Below, in pieces: positions 1 through 8,953 of a stretch of DNA of 64,000 bases. The notes under the pieces were generated by a model. It had not been told where the DNA came from and did not search any database. It saw nothing but the letters and a program-made list of their open reading frames with translations. Position 1 is the stretch's first letter. Each line of letters opens with the position of its first letter. The stretch is from Streptomyces hygroscopicus (GTDB lineage: Bacteria; Actinomycetota; Actinomycetes; Streptomycetales; Streptomycetaceae). The position numbers and the translations under genes are program-made. The DNA lies in contig CP018627.1 of the NCBI GenBank assembly GCA_002021875.1, positions 9,610,001-9,674,000 of the forward strand, written 5' to 3'.

Positions 1-2263
1 GCCGGCGCAGTTCATCGGCGCGAGCCACCAGTTCCCGGGCGGTCTCCACGGCCTTCCTGTGCTCCGCGTCGTCCGAAGCGCGGTTGGCCCGTACGACCGC
101 GACGCCGAGCACCAGCGCCAAGGCGACGAGCAGGGACACTCCGGTGCGGAGGCGGACCGCGTCGCGTCGGCGCGCCGAGACGCTCGCGGCGAGGAAGTCC
201 CGCTCCACCCCGCGCAGTTCCAGGATCCGCCCGTCGTCCTCGATCCTGTTCCGCACGGCCGTCAGATGTTTGCCGGTGTAGAGACCGCTCGGCGGTCTGC
301 CCGCCTCGTCCCAGGCGTCGGCCGCCTCCGCCAGGCTCCGATGGGCGAGCAGCGCCTCCAGGTTCTCGTTGATCCAGGACCGCAGCGCGGGCCAGCCGTA
401 GAGCAGCGAGTCATGACACAGCTGGGCCCGGTCGTCGTCGACCACGACAAGGCGCGCGTCTATGAGTCTGCCGAGCAGGACCGTATTGCGCTGCCGGTCG
501 CGTTCGTCCGGGGCGGCGACCAGGTCATCGGTACGGACCCGGCGGCGCACCGCCTTGCCCTCGGCCCCGACCAGGTGCACCAGGCGCAGGAGCAGTGCGC
601 GCAGGGCGGGCCGGTCGGCGGGCTCCAGGGAGGCGTGGACACGCTCGGCGGTCTGGGCCACCGAGCCGCGGATACCACCGGTGGCGTGGTAGCCGGAGAC
701 CGTCATGCGACCGTGTCGGCGCCGTGTCCAGGTTTCCTGCAGGGCGTGGGCGAGGAAGGGGAGCGCGATGGTGTCGCCACCGGTGCTGGTGTCCTGTTCC
801 CGCAGGTCCCGCAGGAGCAGTTCGGCGAGCCCGTCCTCCAGTTGGAGACCGGCGTGGTCGGCGGGGCCGCGTATGACGGACAGCAGTTCGTCGTCGGTCA
901 TCGGCGCCACGGTGAACTGCCCGTCCCGCATGATCCGGGAGAGCCGGGGGTCGCGCAGAAAGTGCCCGTAGTAGTCGGCGCGCAGGCCCAGGACGATGCG
1001 GGGGCCGTCGTCGCGCCGCGCGGATATGGACCGGATGAACAGGTCCCGCTCTTCCGGATCCTGGCACTGCGTGAAGATTTCTTCCAGCTGGTCGACGATC
1101 AGCACACCGGGTGCTCGACGGGTGTCCTCCGTCGGGGCGGGGAACCGTCCGGCTCCCAACTCCGCGGCGGTCTCCCCGAAGGGCCGGCCGACCGCGTCCG
1201 CCCACTGGGCGACGAGTTCCCGGAAGGGCGCCGCTCCCGGCGCCGGGAGCAGCAGTACGGGACGGTAAACGTCCGGCGACGCTCCCAGGCCGGCCCTCAG
1301 CAGAGAGGACTTTCCCACCCCCGAGGGGCCCACCAGCACGACGGGGCCAGGCGGCGTGGTGGGCGCGGCTCGGTCGAGCAGCGCGCGGGTCAGCTCGGCG
1401 CGGCCGAAGAAGAGGTGACGTTCCTCGGGCAGGAAGGGCCGCATACCCGGGTACGGGCAGACTCCGCCGCTCTCGTGGGGTAAGGGCTCTGGTCCGGGCG
1501 CGGGTGCGTACCGCGGGTTGGGGGCGATGACGAGGTCGCCCACCCGTCCCACTCCGTCGGCGTGCGGCCGCGCCGGACCGCCATGGAATCTCTGGTCGAG
1601 ATGGCGGTAGACATCGCCGAGAGTGAACCGTTTCGGACCTGCGGTGTCCCCTTCCGTGAGCAGCCGCAGCAGCTCACCGCTGAACAGCGTGTACTGCGCG
1701 CCTTCAGGAGCGAAGGACGCGGCGTAGTAGGTGGCGGATGTCAGCAGGAAACTGCCGATCGGGCGGGCGGCGAGGTAAGGATCGCGCCGAGCGCCCTGGG
1801 AGGCCGCCTCGGCGAGCCCGGAGAAGCAGCAGTCCAGAATGACCACAGGGCTCGCGGGGGAGGCGCTCAGTAACTTTCTGACCTCGTTGTACGGGACGGC
1901 GTACGCCGTGCTGTCCGCTGATGCGCTTGCCGCGGTCGCCAGGTACAGCCCGTCCTCGGGGCCGAGGAGACCGTGGCCGGCGAAGAAGAAGACGACGATG
2001 CCGTCCTCCGGCACCCGGGTCGTGGCCCGTTCGACGGCGGCCAGCACGTCTGTCGGATTGGCCGGGTCGGTGAGCAACTGGATGTGGTCGGGATTCATCC
2101 CGCAGACGGAGCCCAGGACTTCGGCCATGGCCGCGGCGGACCGTGGGGCACCGGGGAGGTCCGGCAGTCCGGAGCCTTGGGGGTGCCGTCCGGTCCCGAC
2201 AACGACGCCGTACGCGTGCGGCCCGGCCAGGCCGGTCACGGTCGACTGCTCCCGCGGGCTCAT
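1..2263 (-). CDS. Caspase-like peptidase / nSTAND1 NTPase fusion (3' end beyond window)
   Basis: About 754 residues are visible on the complement; the gene runs off the left edge. Residues about 15-245 form a caspase-like peptidase with a catalytic His in FFFAGHG (H97) and Cys in DCCFSG (C146). A CPYPGMRPF...FFGR junction at about 269-288 is the nSTAND1 signature, followed by a P-loop GPSGVGKSS (about 312-320) and a Walker B-like VLIVDQLEE. A single hydrophobic helix with an arginine-rich flank lies near the cut (about 710-735); family members usually continue into WD40 or similar sensor repeats, not visible here. The ATG overlaps the EACC1 stop by 4 bp, so the genes are translationally coupled. 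The family is proposed to act in NTP-gated conflict or suicide systems, where an activated STAND ATPase releases the peptidase. A TTA codon (about residue 131) predicts bldA dependence. Domain calls are firm; biological role is inferred. Confidence 0.9.
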   Translation of the reverse strand, partial: MSPREQSTVTGLAGPHAYGVVVGTGRHPQGSGLPDLPGAPRSAAAMAEVLGSVCGMNPDHIQLLTDPANPTDVLAAVERATTRVPEDGIVVFFFAGHGLLGPEDGLYLATAASASADSTAYAVPYNEVRKLLSASPASPVVILDCCFSGLAEAASQGARRDPYLAARPIGSFLLTSATYYAASFAPEGAQYTLFSGELLRLLTEGDTAGPKRFTLGDVYRHLDQRFHGGPARPHADGVGRVGDLVIAPNPRYAPAPGPEPLPHESGGVCPYPGMRPFLPEERHLFFGRAELTRALLDRAAPTTPPGPVVLVGPSGVGKSSLLRAGLGASPDVYRPVLLLPAPGAAPFRELVAQWADAVGRPFGETAAELGAGRFPAPTEDTRRAPGVLIVDQLEEIFTQCQDPEERDLFIRSISARRDDGPRIVLGLRADYYGHFLRDPRLSRIMRDGQFTVAPMTDDELLSVIRGPADHAGLQLEDGLAELLLRDLREQDTSTGGDTIALPFLAHALQETWTRRRHGRMTVSGYHATGGIRGSVAQTAERVHASLEPADRPALRALLLRLVHLVGAEGKAVRRRVRTDDLVAAPDERDRQRNTVLLGRLIDARLVVVDDDRAQLCHDSLLYGWPALRSWINENLEALLAHRSLAEAADAWDEAGRPPSGLYTGKHLTAVRNRIEDDGRILELRGVERDFLAASVSARRRDAVRLRTGVSLLVALALVLGVAVVRANRASDDAEHRKAVETARELVARADELRR

Positions 2264-2703
2264 TCCCGGTTCCGGTACTGGTCCCGGGCCGGAGTCGGCT
2301 CCGGCCGATGGTCCGGTTCTGTCGCCGGCCCCGTTGCCTGCGGGCCCTGCTCAAGCGCGTCCGCGACCCGCTGGGCGAGGTCACCCGCGCCCTCCGCGGT
2401 CAGCCCTCGCACCCGTTCGGAGGTGACCGTTACCTGCGTACCGTCGGGCCGGGTGATGGTGACGGTCTGGTTGCCGCGGCGGTTCTGGAGCCAGGCCACG
2501 ACCGCTGCCGCGAGCGCGGCGGTCAGCCCGCCGGGGGCGAGCAGTACGGGCAGCAGTTCGGCCGTCGCGCCCATCGTCCCCGCCGCGGGTTCGGCCGCGG
2601 CCTCCCGCCCCAGGCGGCCGCGCAGTTGGGGGTCGCGGGTGAGCCAGCGCCGCAGATCGCCGGACGCACCGCTGCCACCGCTGACCGATAAGACGACTCT
2701 CAT
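2260..2703 (-). CDS. EACC1-type effector-associated protein
   Basis: A 147-residue protein with the layout of effector-associated constant component 1: an N-terminal strand (RVVLSVSGG), a short helical part (LRRWLTRDPQLRGR), a Gly/Ala-rich hydrophobic helix (about 55-75) and a C-terminal strand pair (TVTITRPDGTQVTVTSERV) followed by an Ala-rich helix and a polar tail. EACC1 proteins are known as constant partners of caspase, CHAT or trypsin-like effectors fused to nSTAND1 in actinobacteria, and the overlap with the caspase gene fits that. The ATG is preceded by a weak G-rich site. The fifth codon is TTA, a very rare leucine codon in Streptomyces, so translation should need the bldA tRNA. Function beyond association with the effector is unknown. 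Confidence 0.85.
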   Translation of the reverse strand: MRVVLSVSGGSGASGDLRRWLTRDPQLRGRLGREAAAEPAAGTMGATAELLPVLLAPGGLTAALAAAVVAWLQNRRGNQTVTITRPDGTQVTVTSERVRGLTAEGAGDLAQRVADALEQGPQATGPATEPDHRPEPTPARDQYRNRE

Positions 2704-2715
2704 GCCCCACCCCCG

Positions 2716-2739
2716 CCGAGTGACTACGCCGTCACTCGG
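2716..2739. repeat. 9-bp perfect inverted repeat upstream of the EACC1/caspase operon
   Basis: CCGAGTGAC and GTCACTCGG flank a 6-nt loop, 12 bp upstream of the EACC1 ATG and 82 bp past the acdS stop. It could be an operator over the conflict operon's promoter, a 5'-UTR hairpin limiting EACC1 translation, or part of an acdS terminator (no T tract is visible). The position so near the start codon favours a regulatory role. Confidence 0.5.
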
Positions 2740-2821
2740 TGAGGGTATCGCCCGTCTGCCGGCGGGTCACTGGGAAGCGATACGGGGTACCCCGGCGTGG
2801 TGACCGCCGGCCGGTCGACGC

Positions 2822-3832
2822 CTACCCGAACAGGGCGCTGTAGCCGTTCAGTGCCGGCTGCCCGCCGAGGTGGGCGTAGAGCACCTTGGCGTCCTTGGCG
2901 ATCTCGCCTCGGGTGACGAGGTCGATGAGGCCCGCCATGGACTTGCCCTCGTACACCGGGTCGGTGACCATGCCCTCGGTCCGCGCGGCCAGCCGCATCG
3001 CGTCCATGGTGGACTCGTCCGGGATGCCGTAGGTGCCCGCGTGGTAGCGCTCGTCGAGCAGGATCTCGTCGTGGGCGAGCTCCCGGTCCAGGCCGATGAG
3101 CGACGCGGTCGCGCGCGCGATCCGCGCCACCTGGTCCCAGGTCTCCTCCGGCTTGGCCGAGGCGTCGATGCCGAGGATCCGCCGCGGCCGTCCGCCCAGC
3201 GCGGCGAATCCGGCGATCATGCCGGCCTGGGTGCTGCCGGTGACCGAGCACACCACGATGGTGTCGAAGAAGACCCCGAGCCGCTGTTCCTGCTCCGCCA
3301 CCTCGTACGCCCAGTTCGCGAAGCCCAGCCCGCCGAGCCGGTGGTCCGAGGCGCCGGCGGGGATCGCGTAGGGCTTGCCGCCCGCCGCCTCGATCTCCGC
3401 GATCGCCTGCTCCCAGCTCTCCTTGAACCCGATGTCGAACCCGGCCCTCACCAGCCGTACGTCCGCTCCGGCGAGCCGGGACAGCAGGATGTTGCCGACC
3501 TTGTCGTACACCGCGTCCGGCCAGTCGACCCAGCTTTCCTGGATCAGCACGCACTTGAGCCCCGCCCGGGCCGCGACCGCCGCGACCTGGCGCGTGTGGT
3601 TGGACTGCACGCCGCCGATCGACACGAGCGTGTCGCAGCCCCGCGCCAGGGCATCGGCCACGAGGTACTCCAGCTTGCGGGTCTTGTTGCCGCCGTAGGC
3701 GATGCCGGAGTTGCAGTCCTCGCGTTTGGCCCAGATCTCCGCGCCGCCAAGGTGCTTGGTCAGGCGCTCCAGGCGGTGCACCGGCGACGGGCCGAACAGC
3801 AGCGGGTAGCGGTCGAAGTCGTTGAGAGACAA
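2822..3832 (-). CDS. acdS: 1-aminocyclopropane-1-carboxylate deaminase
   Basis: This 336-residue PLP fold-type II enzyme opens the cyclopropane ring of ACC, giving 2-oxobutyrate and ammonia. It has the PLP lysine in GGNKTRK (K50) and [12 protein letters not shown], and ends [15 protein letters not shown]294/E295 (VYEGKSM) and L322 (AHLGG) are the residues that separate true ACC deaminases from D-cysteine desulfhydrases, so the specific call is supported. The start is TTG at 3832, with a strong GGAGGAA site upstream; no better ATG lies nearby. It is the last gene of an operon with the MHS transporter (13-bp gap) and M20 peptidase, under the divergent LysR gene. The enzyme typically lowers the plant ethylene precursor and lets plant-associated bacteria use ACC as a nitrogen source. 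Confidence 0.92.
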   Translation of the reverse strand: MSLNDFDRYPLLFGPSPVHRLERLTKHLGGAEIWAKREDCNSGIAYGGNKTRKLEYLVADALARGCDTLVSIGGVQSNHTRQVAAVAARAGLKCVLIQESWVDWPDAVYDKVGNILLSRLAGADVRLVRAGFDIGFKESWEQAIAEIEAAGGKPYAIPAGASDHRLGGLGFANWAYEVAEQEQRLGVFFDTIVVCSVTGSTQAGMIAGFAALGGRPRRILGIDASAKPEETWDQVARIARATASLIGLDRELAHDEILLDERYHAGTYGIPDESTMDAMRLAARTEGMVTDPVYEGKSMAGLIDLVTRGEIAKDAKVLYAHLGGQPALNGYSALFG

Positions 3833-3845
3833 GGGATTCCTCCGA

Positions 3846-5120
3846 TCAGTGAACGCCGAGCCTGCGCCGCGCGAACACCACGCTGCACAGGCTGAGCACG
3901 GCCAGGAACATCAGGTAGAAGGTCGGCGCGAGCTTGCTGCCGGTCATGTCGACGAGCCAGACGATCATCAGCGGCGTTGTGCCACCGAAGAGCATCACGG
4001 CGATGTTGTAGCTCACCGCCAGGCCGGTGGCCCGGTTGGTGACGGGGAACAGCTCCGCCATCATCGCGGGCAGCGGCGCGAAGTAGCCGGCCTTCAAGAC
4101 GCCGATCAGGAACATCACGCCGAGTATCACCGTGAAGCCCGGGGCGGCGACCAGGAACGCGAAGCTCGGGTACACCAGCGCGAGGATCAGCGCCGCGAAG
4201 ATCAGCATGATCCGGGTGCGGCCGAACCGGTCCGACAGATGACCCACCACGGGAGTCAGGCCGGTCAGCACGATGCCGGTGACCAAGGTGGACGCGAATC
4301 CGGTCGACGCCGGCAGGTCCAGCTCCTTCACCGCGAACGTGGGCATGTAGGTGATGAGGTAGCTGATCGCGGTGGACACGGCGAGCGCGCCCATGGCCAC
4401 GAGTATGCGGTCCTTCTGGGTGCGGAACGTCTCCTTCACCGGCGCGCGCTCCAGGTCCGCGCTCTTGACGAACTCACCGGCCTCGTCGACGTAACGCCGG
4501 ATGTAGTAGCCGACCGGGCCGATCAGCAGACCGAAGAGGAACGGGATACGCCAACCCCACGACTCCAGGCTCGCGTCGGACAGCGTGGCCGTGAGCACCG
4601 TGCCGAACGCCGACGCGAGCAGCGTCGCGAGCCCTTGGCTCGCGAACTGCCAGCTGGCCATGAAACCGGGCTTCTCGGGCATGTGCTCGACCAGGAACGC
4701 GGTGGCGCTGCCGAACTCCCCGCCCGCGGAGAAGCCCTGGACGAGCCGGGCGAGCAGGATCGCGATCGGCGCGATAAGCCCGATCTTCGCGTACGGCGGC
4801 ATGATCGCGATGACCAGCGTCGCGGCCATCATGAGCCGGATCGACAGCATGAGCGCACGCTTGCGCCCGGCACGGTCGGCATACGCGCCGAGCACGAGTG
4901 CCCCAACCGGACGGACCACATAGGCCACCGCGAACGTGCCGAGCGTCAGCAGCAGCGACACGGTCTCGTCGGCGGTGGGGAAGAACTGTTTGGAGATCGT
5001 CGCCGCGAAGAAGCCGTAGACGAGGATGTCGAACCATTCCAGTGCGTTCCCGATGGACGCGGCGATGATGACGCGGTGCACCTTCACCGGCGCTTCGGCG
5101 GAGACCGTCCGTGTGGTCAT
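3846..5120 (-). CDS. MHS-family MFS transporter
   Basis: A 424-residue, 12-segment MFS protein of the metabolite:H+ symporter family. It opens with the typical [18 protein letters not shown] and has the loop 2-3 signature ([10 protein letters not shown]) and a [21 protein letters not shown] stretch. The ATG overlaps the M20 stop by 4 bp, and acdS follows 13 bp after its stop, so the three are one transcript. MHS members import organic acids, betaines and amino-acid-like compounds with protons. From context the substrate is probably ACC or an acylated ACC or peptide cleaved by the M20 enzyme; this is inference. Confidence 0.9.
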   Translation of the reverse strand: MTTRTVSAEAPVKVHRVIIAASIGNALEWFDILVYGFFAATISKQFFPTADETVSLLLTLGTFAVAYVVRPVGALVLGAYADRAGRKRALMLSIRLMMAATLVIAIMPPYAKIGLIAPIAILLARLVQGFSAGGEFGSATAFLVEHMPEKPGFMASWQFASQGLATLLASAFGTVLTATLSDASLESWGWRIPFLFGLLIGPVGYYIRRYVDEAGEFVKSADLERAPVKETFRTQKDRILVAMGALAVSTAISYLITYMPTFAVKELDLPASTGFASTLVTGIVLTGLTPVVGHLSDRFGRTRIMLIFAALILALVYPSFAFLVAAPGFTVILGVMFLIGVLKAGYFAPLPAMMAELFPVTNRATGLAVSYNIAVMLFGGTTPLMIVWLVDMTGSKLAPTFYLMFLAVLSLCSVVFARRRLGVH

Positions 5121-6508
5121 GGGCGACTCCTCACGGGAGAGTCCTCACCGAGGTCCCAGAACAGGCCGGCCATGATGCGCAGGCCCTCCCGCGCCACGGG
5201 GGCCAGCAGGTGCTCGTCCGGGGCGTGCTGGGCGCAGGCGGGGTAGGAGTGCGGGATCCACAGCGTGCACAACCCGAGCTCGTTGGCGAAAGCGTCGTTG
5301 GGAAGGCTGCCGCCGAGGTTCGGCAGCAGCGCGGGTTTCGTGCCGGTGGTGCGGCTGATCGAGCGGAGCGCCCAGCGCACCCAGGGGTCGTCCGGATCTG
5401 TCCGGGTCGGCGGCATGGTCGGGCCGGTCTCGACCTCGACCATGGGGAAGCCGTGCTCGTCCAGGTGCTTACGGAGGATGACGCCGAGCTTGTCGACTTC
5501 GGTGCCGACCACGGACCGGAGCTGGCAGTGCGCGTGTGCGCTGCCGGGAATGGCGTTGACCGGGTTGCCAGGGTTGCCGGCGGCGAGCGAGAGCACCTCG
5601 AGGCTGTTCCAGCCGACGAGGCGCTCGGCCGGGGTGAGACCGGGTTCGCCCCAGCCGTCGTCGACGGCCGGATCGTCGGGTCCGCCGCCGACCGCGATGT
5701 CGCGCAAGGCTTCCCGGACGTTCTCGGGGATCTCCCGCGGCCGCAGACCGGAGACGAGGATGCGGCCCCGGGCGTCGACGATGGTGGCGAGCGCGCCTGC
5801 CAGCACGGTCGCCGGGTTCCGCAGCAGACCGCCCCAGTTGCCGGAGTGGTAGGAGACCTCGCGCAGGTCGACCCGCAGCGTGAACGGGGTGGAGCCGCGT
5901 GAACCGAGGAACAGCGTCGGCCGCTCCGCGGCCACGCGTGGCCCGTCGGACGCGATCAGCACGTCGGCGGCGAGCTCGTCCCGCAACTGGGCGCAGACCG
6001 TGCGCAGGCCCGGCGAACCGGACTCCTCCCCGGTCTCGACCAGCACCTTGAGGTTGAAGCCGAGCCGGCCGCGCACCCGGAGCACTTGCTCGAGTGCCGC
6101 GAAGTTGATGGTGTGCTGGCCCTTGTTGTCGGCGGTGCCGCGGCCGTACCAGCGGTCGCCCTCGACCACGACCTGCCACGGATCGAGGCCGGGCCGCCAT
6201 CGCTCCGGCTCGCCGAGGACGACGTCGCCGTGGCCGTAGACCAGCACCGTGGGCAGCGCACCGTCCTCGTGCCGGGTCGCCACGAGCAGCGGGTAGTCGC
6301 CGACGGGGTTGTCGAGGACGCGCGCCTCGCAGCCCAGTCGGCCGGTGAGCGCCGGGGCCAGCTCGTCGGTGAGGTAGGAACGCAGCGCCCGCGCCCCGGC
6401 CCGGTCCTGGCTTTCGGTCGCGAACGCGACCCGGCGGCCGAGGTCGGCGAGGAATTCCCCGGAATCGTAGTATTCGGTGGCACGATCGATCACGGCAGCA
6501 CGGGTCAT
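5117..6508 (-). CDS. M20 metallopeptidase / amidohydrolase
   Basis: About 463 residues from the ATG at 6508, which has an AAGGG site; upstream codons reach into the regulatory region and are unlikely to be used. The di-zinc M20 set is complete: GHGD (H93, D95), GRGTADNKG (D127, bridging), ETGEES (E161 general base, E162), SDGP (D188), a lid-domain YHSGN, and a C-terminal PHSYPACAQHAPDEH. It resembles the cytosolic dipeptidase/DapE-like branch and lacks a signal peptide. It is first in the operon and overlaps the MHS transporter by 4 bp. In this setting it may free ACC from a conjugate (malonyl-, glutamyl- or aminoacyl-ACC) for AcdS; plant amino-acid conjugate hydrolases are also M20 enzymes. 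The substrate is a guess. Confidence 0.85.
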   Translation of the reverse strand: MTRAAVIDRATEYYDSGEFLADLGRRVAFATESQDRAGARALRSYLTDELAPALTGRLGCEARVLDNPVGDYPLLVATRHEDGALPTVLVYGHGDVVLGEPERWRPGLDPWQVVVEGDRWYGRGTADNKGQHTINFAALEQVLRVRGRLGFNLKVLVETGEESGSPGLRTVCAQLRDELAADVLIASDGPRVAAERPTLFLGSRGSTPFTLRVDLREVSYHSGNWGGLLRNPATVLAGALATIVDARGRILVSGLRPREIPENVREALRDIAVGGGPDDPAVDDGWGEPGLTPAERLVGWNSLEVLSLAAGNPGNPVNAIPGSAHAHCQLRSVVGTEVDKLGVILRKHLDEHGFPMVEVETGPTMPPTRTDPDDPWVRWALRSISRTTGTKPALLPNLGGSLPNDAFANELGLCTLWIPHSYPACAQHAPDEHLLAPVAREGLRIMAGLFWDLGEDSPVRSRP

Positions 6509-6526
6509 CGTTACCCTTAACTTTGG

Positions 6527-6602
6527 AAACGTGCAATTTACAATGCGTCCGGCCGGTGCGCCGAGTTTACGGAGCGGCGATAGAGGGGACAATTGCACGT
6601 TT
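6527..6602. promoter_or_regulatory. Divergent LysR/M20 control region with a 12-bp inverted repeat
   Basis: The 188 bp between the M20 start (6508) and the LysR start (6697) hold AAACGTGCAATT at 6527-6538 and its exact reverse complement at 6591-6602, separated by 52 bp. The region is visibly less GC-rich than its surroundings. Long-spaced identical half-sites suit a LysR tetramer looping the divergent promoters. Confidence 0.6.
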
Positions 6603-6696
6603 TCGAAAGGTGTATTGCCCTGGCGGCAACGGCTACGGTCGGCCGCTTCCCCGCCACTCTCGGTGGGCGCGCATCGCGTTGCAGTACATTCTCGGA

Positions 6697-7605
6697 ATGC
6701 ATCTCCTGCCCACGTCGCTGCGCTATTTCCTCGAGGTCGCGCGCACCGGTTCGATCAGCGAGGCCTCGGAGCACCTGCACGTGGCCACGTCGGCGATCAG
6801 CCGGCAGATCGCGAAGCTGGAGCAGGACGTCGGGGCGCCGCTGTTCGAGCGCCAGCCGCGGGGGATGGTGCTGTCGGAGGCGGGCGAGATCCTCACCGCC
6901 TACGCCCGGCGCAGCGCGCTCGAGGCCGAGCAGGTGCTCGCCGACGTGCACGGCGTCGAGGCCCTGCACCGCAGTACCGTCAAACTCGCCAGCTCCGAGG
7001 GTTTCGCGCGCGATTTCCTGCCGGCGGCTGTCACCGCATTTCGGGAAAAGCATCCGGGGGTTCGGTTCCGGCTGAATGTCACCGGGCCGGCGGCGGCGAC
7101 GCGGCAGGTGATAGACGGCACGGTGGACCTGGCCGTCACTTATAGCCTCGGACCGGAAGGGGGAATCAAGGTCGAGTATTCGCGGCAGCAGCCAATCTAC
7201 GCGCTGATGCCCGACGATCATCCGCTGGCGTACCGGGAGTACGTCGAGCTCGCGGACCTGGTGGAGTACCCGCTCGCGCTGATGGACGAGGGGACCACGA
7301 TCCGGCAGCTCTTCGATGTCTGCGTCGCCCTGGAAGGGCTGAGTTTCGAGCCCGCGCTCGTCAGCAACTACTCGGGTGCGCTGCAGAGTTTCGCGCAGCT
7401 ACGCGGTGGGGTCACCCTGGTCGGTCCGCTGACGGTGCGGCGGCGGCTCGGTGCCGACCGCCTGGCGGTCGTTCCCATCCGCAACCCGGAGCTGAGCCGC
7501 CGGAGCATGCAGATCCAGTCGATGGCGCGGCGCGCGTTGCCCGCGGCGGTGCGGGCCTTCCTCGCGCACCTGATCGAGCAGATCGGTGATGACCCTCTCA
7601 CGTAG
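6697..7605 (+). CDS. LysR-family regulator, probable controller of the ACC/M20 operon
   Basis: A 302-residue LysR protein starting at ATG 6697 (MHLLPTSLRYFLEVARTGS); the frame stays open further upstream but the HTH begins here. The winged helix covers residues 1-62 (SISEASEHLHVATSAISRQIAKLE), followed by a linker helix and an effector domain with a periplasmic-binding-protein fold (about 90-295). It is divergent from the M20/MHS/acdS operon across a region holding a long inverted repeat, so it most likely activates that operon in response to a pathway metabolite and represses itself. Some other acdS genes are controlled by Lrp-type AcdR; here the LysR takes that place. Confidence 0.88.
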   Translation: MHLLPTSLRYFLEVARTGSISEASEHLHVATSAISRQIAKLEQDVGAPLFERQPRGMVLSEAGEILTAYARRSALEAEQVLADVHGVEALHRSTVKLASSEGFARDFLPAAVTAFREKHPGVRFRLNVTGPAAATRQVIDGTVDLAVTYSLGPEGGIKVEYSRQQPIYALMPDDHPLAYREYVELADLVEYPLALMDEGTTIRQLFDVCVALEGLSFEPALVSNYSGALQSFAQLRGGVTLVGPLTVRRRLGADRLAVVPIRNPELSRRSMQIQSMARRALPAAVRAFLAHLIEQIGDDPLT

Positions 7606-7607
7606 CC

Positions 7608-7757
7608 AGATCCCTGGTGGCAACGCAGGCCGACGAGCGGTTCGCCTCGGAGATCCCGCATACGACGCTCATACGTATCCCGGACGCGGACCACATCCCC
7701 ACGGAGCACGCGCCCGGCCGGATCGCCCGCGCGCCTGTCGACTTCTGCACGGCGTAG
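7608..7757 (+). pseudogene. Alpha/beta-hydrolase C-terminal remnant
   Basis: Directly after the LysR stop one frame reads ADERFASEIPHTTLIRIP, DADHIPTEHAPGRIARA and VDFCTA, then TAG at 7755. This resembles the last 45 or so residues of haloalkane-dehalogenase-like alpha/beta hydrolases (the DADHIP histidine is in the catalytic position), which normally need 250-300 residues. No start or N-terminal part precedes it. It marks a deletion junction next to the LysR gene. Confidence 0.55.
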
Positions 7758-7872
7758 AGGTCTGGGTGGGTGGCATATGAGCGTCGTCGAACATGCCCCA
7801 CCGGGCCTTCGCCGGTGTGGACGTCGCCCACGACCGCCCAACCCAGATTCCCGTCGGCTGCCGTGGGTCCGC

Positions 7873-8856
7873 CTACGGGTGTGGGATGTCGACGAGCACG
7901 CGGCCGTGGAGTCCGGCATCGACGCGGTCGTGGGCGTTGGCGATGTCGCTCAGCGGGTAGCGGGCGCCGGTCACGACGGTGAGGGATCCGGCGGCGGCCG
8001 CGGCGGTGAGGTCGCGGGCGGCCTGCCGCTTGGCCTCGGCGGGGAAGTCGTCGCCGCCGAACATGCGCAGGGTGACGTTGTTGAACAGCAGGGGCCAGAA
8101 GGGGATTTCGGTGCGGTCGACGCGGGTGGCGTACGCGGCGATGACCGCGTTGTTCCGTACCACGGCGCAGTTCACGTCGGCGTTGTCGGACAGGGAGACC
8201 TCGATGACCCGGTCGACGCCATCGGGTGCGTACGCGCGGATCTCGGCGGCCGGGTCGGCGGCATCGAGGGCGACGACGTGTGCGACCGCCGTCGGGTCGG
8301 CAAGCTCCAGGTCGGTGCTGCGCCGTACGGTGCCGATGACGGTGGCCCCGGCCCAGTGTGCGAGCTGTGCGGCCAGCGAACCGACCGCGCCGAGAACACC
8401 CTGCACCAGTACCACCCTGCCGTCGACGGGGCCGTCGGCGAAGACGGTGCGGTGCGCGGTGATGCCAGGGATGCCCAGGCTCGCGCCGAGGTCGTCGGAG
8501 AGCTGGTCGGGCAGGGGAACGGCCTGGGAGGCGGGGACGACGGTGTACTGCGCGGCGGTGCCGAAGGGGCGGTAGGACTGGGCTCCGTACACCCATACCC
8601 GTCGGCCGACGAGGCGTGCGCCGACGCCTTCGCCGACGGCGTCGACCACTCCGGCCGCGTCGCTGTGCGGGATCACCCGCGGATACGGCATCGCCGAGCC
8701 GAGCCAGCCGCGCCGCTTCTTGGTCTCGCCGGGGTTGACGCCCGAGACCGAGACGCGCACCCGGACCTCGCCGGGGCCGGGAGTGGGGTCAGGCAGTTCG
8801 CCGACCTGCAGCACCTCGGCGGCGGGGCCTTGCTCGTCGTACCAGGACGCGATCAT
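7873..8856 (-). CDS. Medium-chain quinone-oxidoreductase-like NADPH dehydrogenase
   Basis: A 327-residue MDR protein starting at MIASWYDEQGP (ATG 8856); an upstream in-frame extension to 8916 looks non-coding. It has the N-terminal GroES-like domain (GEVRVRVSVSGVNPGETKKRRG), no catalytic or structural zinc cysteines, and a nucleotide-binding VLGAVGSLAAQLAHWAGATVIG segment (about residues 150-175), as in the zeta-crystallin/quinone reductase group. It probably reduces quinones or enones with NADPH. It is intact amid decayed genes; the TetR remnant just upstream may once have controlled it or the lost SDR. Confidence 0.85.
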   Translation of the reverse strand: MIASWYDEQGPAAEVLQVGELPDPTPGPGEVRVRVSVSGVNPGETKKRRGWLGSAMPYPRVIPHSDAAGVVDAVGEGVGARLVGRRVWVYGAQSYRPFGTAAQYTVVPASQAVPLPDQLSDDLGASLGIPGITAHRTVFADGPVDGRVVLVQGVLGAVGSLAAQLAHWAGATVIGTVRRSTDLELADPTAVAHVVALDAADPAAEIRAYAPDGVDRVIEVSLSDNADVNCAVVRNNAVIAAYATRVDRTEIPFWPLLFNNVTLRMFGGDDFPAEAKRQAARDLTAAAAAGSLTVVTGARYPLSDIANAHDRVDAGLHGRVLVDIPHP

Positions 8857-8953
8857 CTCAGTCCTCCGGATCACAGGTCTGGGGCCGCACATTCGCCCTC
8901 TCGGCGCCGTCATCACCCAGCGCCTCCGGGCACGCTCGGGTGCGCATCGACGC

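Noticed and set aside
59-1483. Long plus-strand open frame antisense to the caspase gene
   Set aside because: High-GC codon bias leaves antisense frames open; its Arg/Gly/Val-rich translation has no domain, while the complement encodes a clear caspase/nSTAND1.
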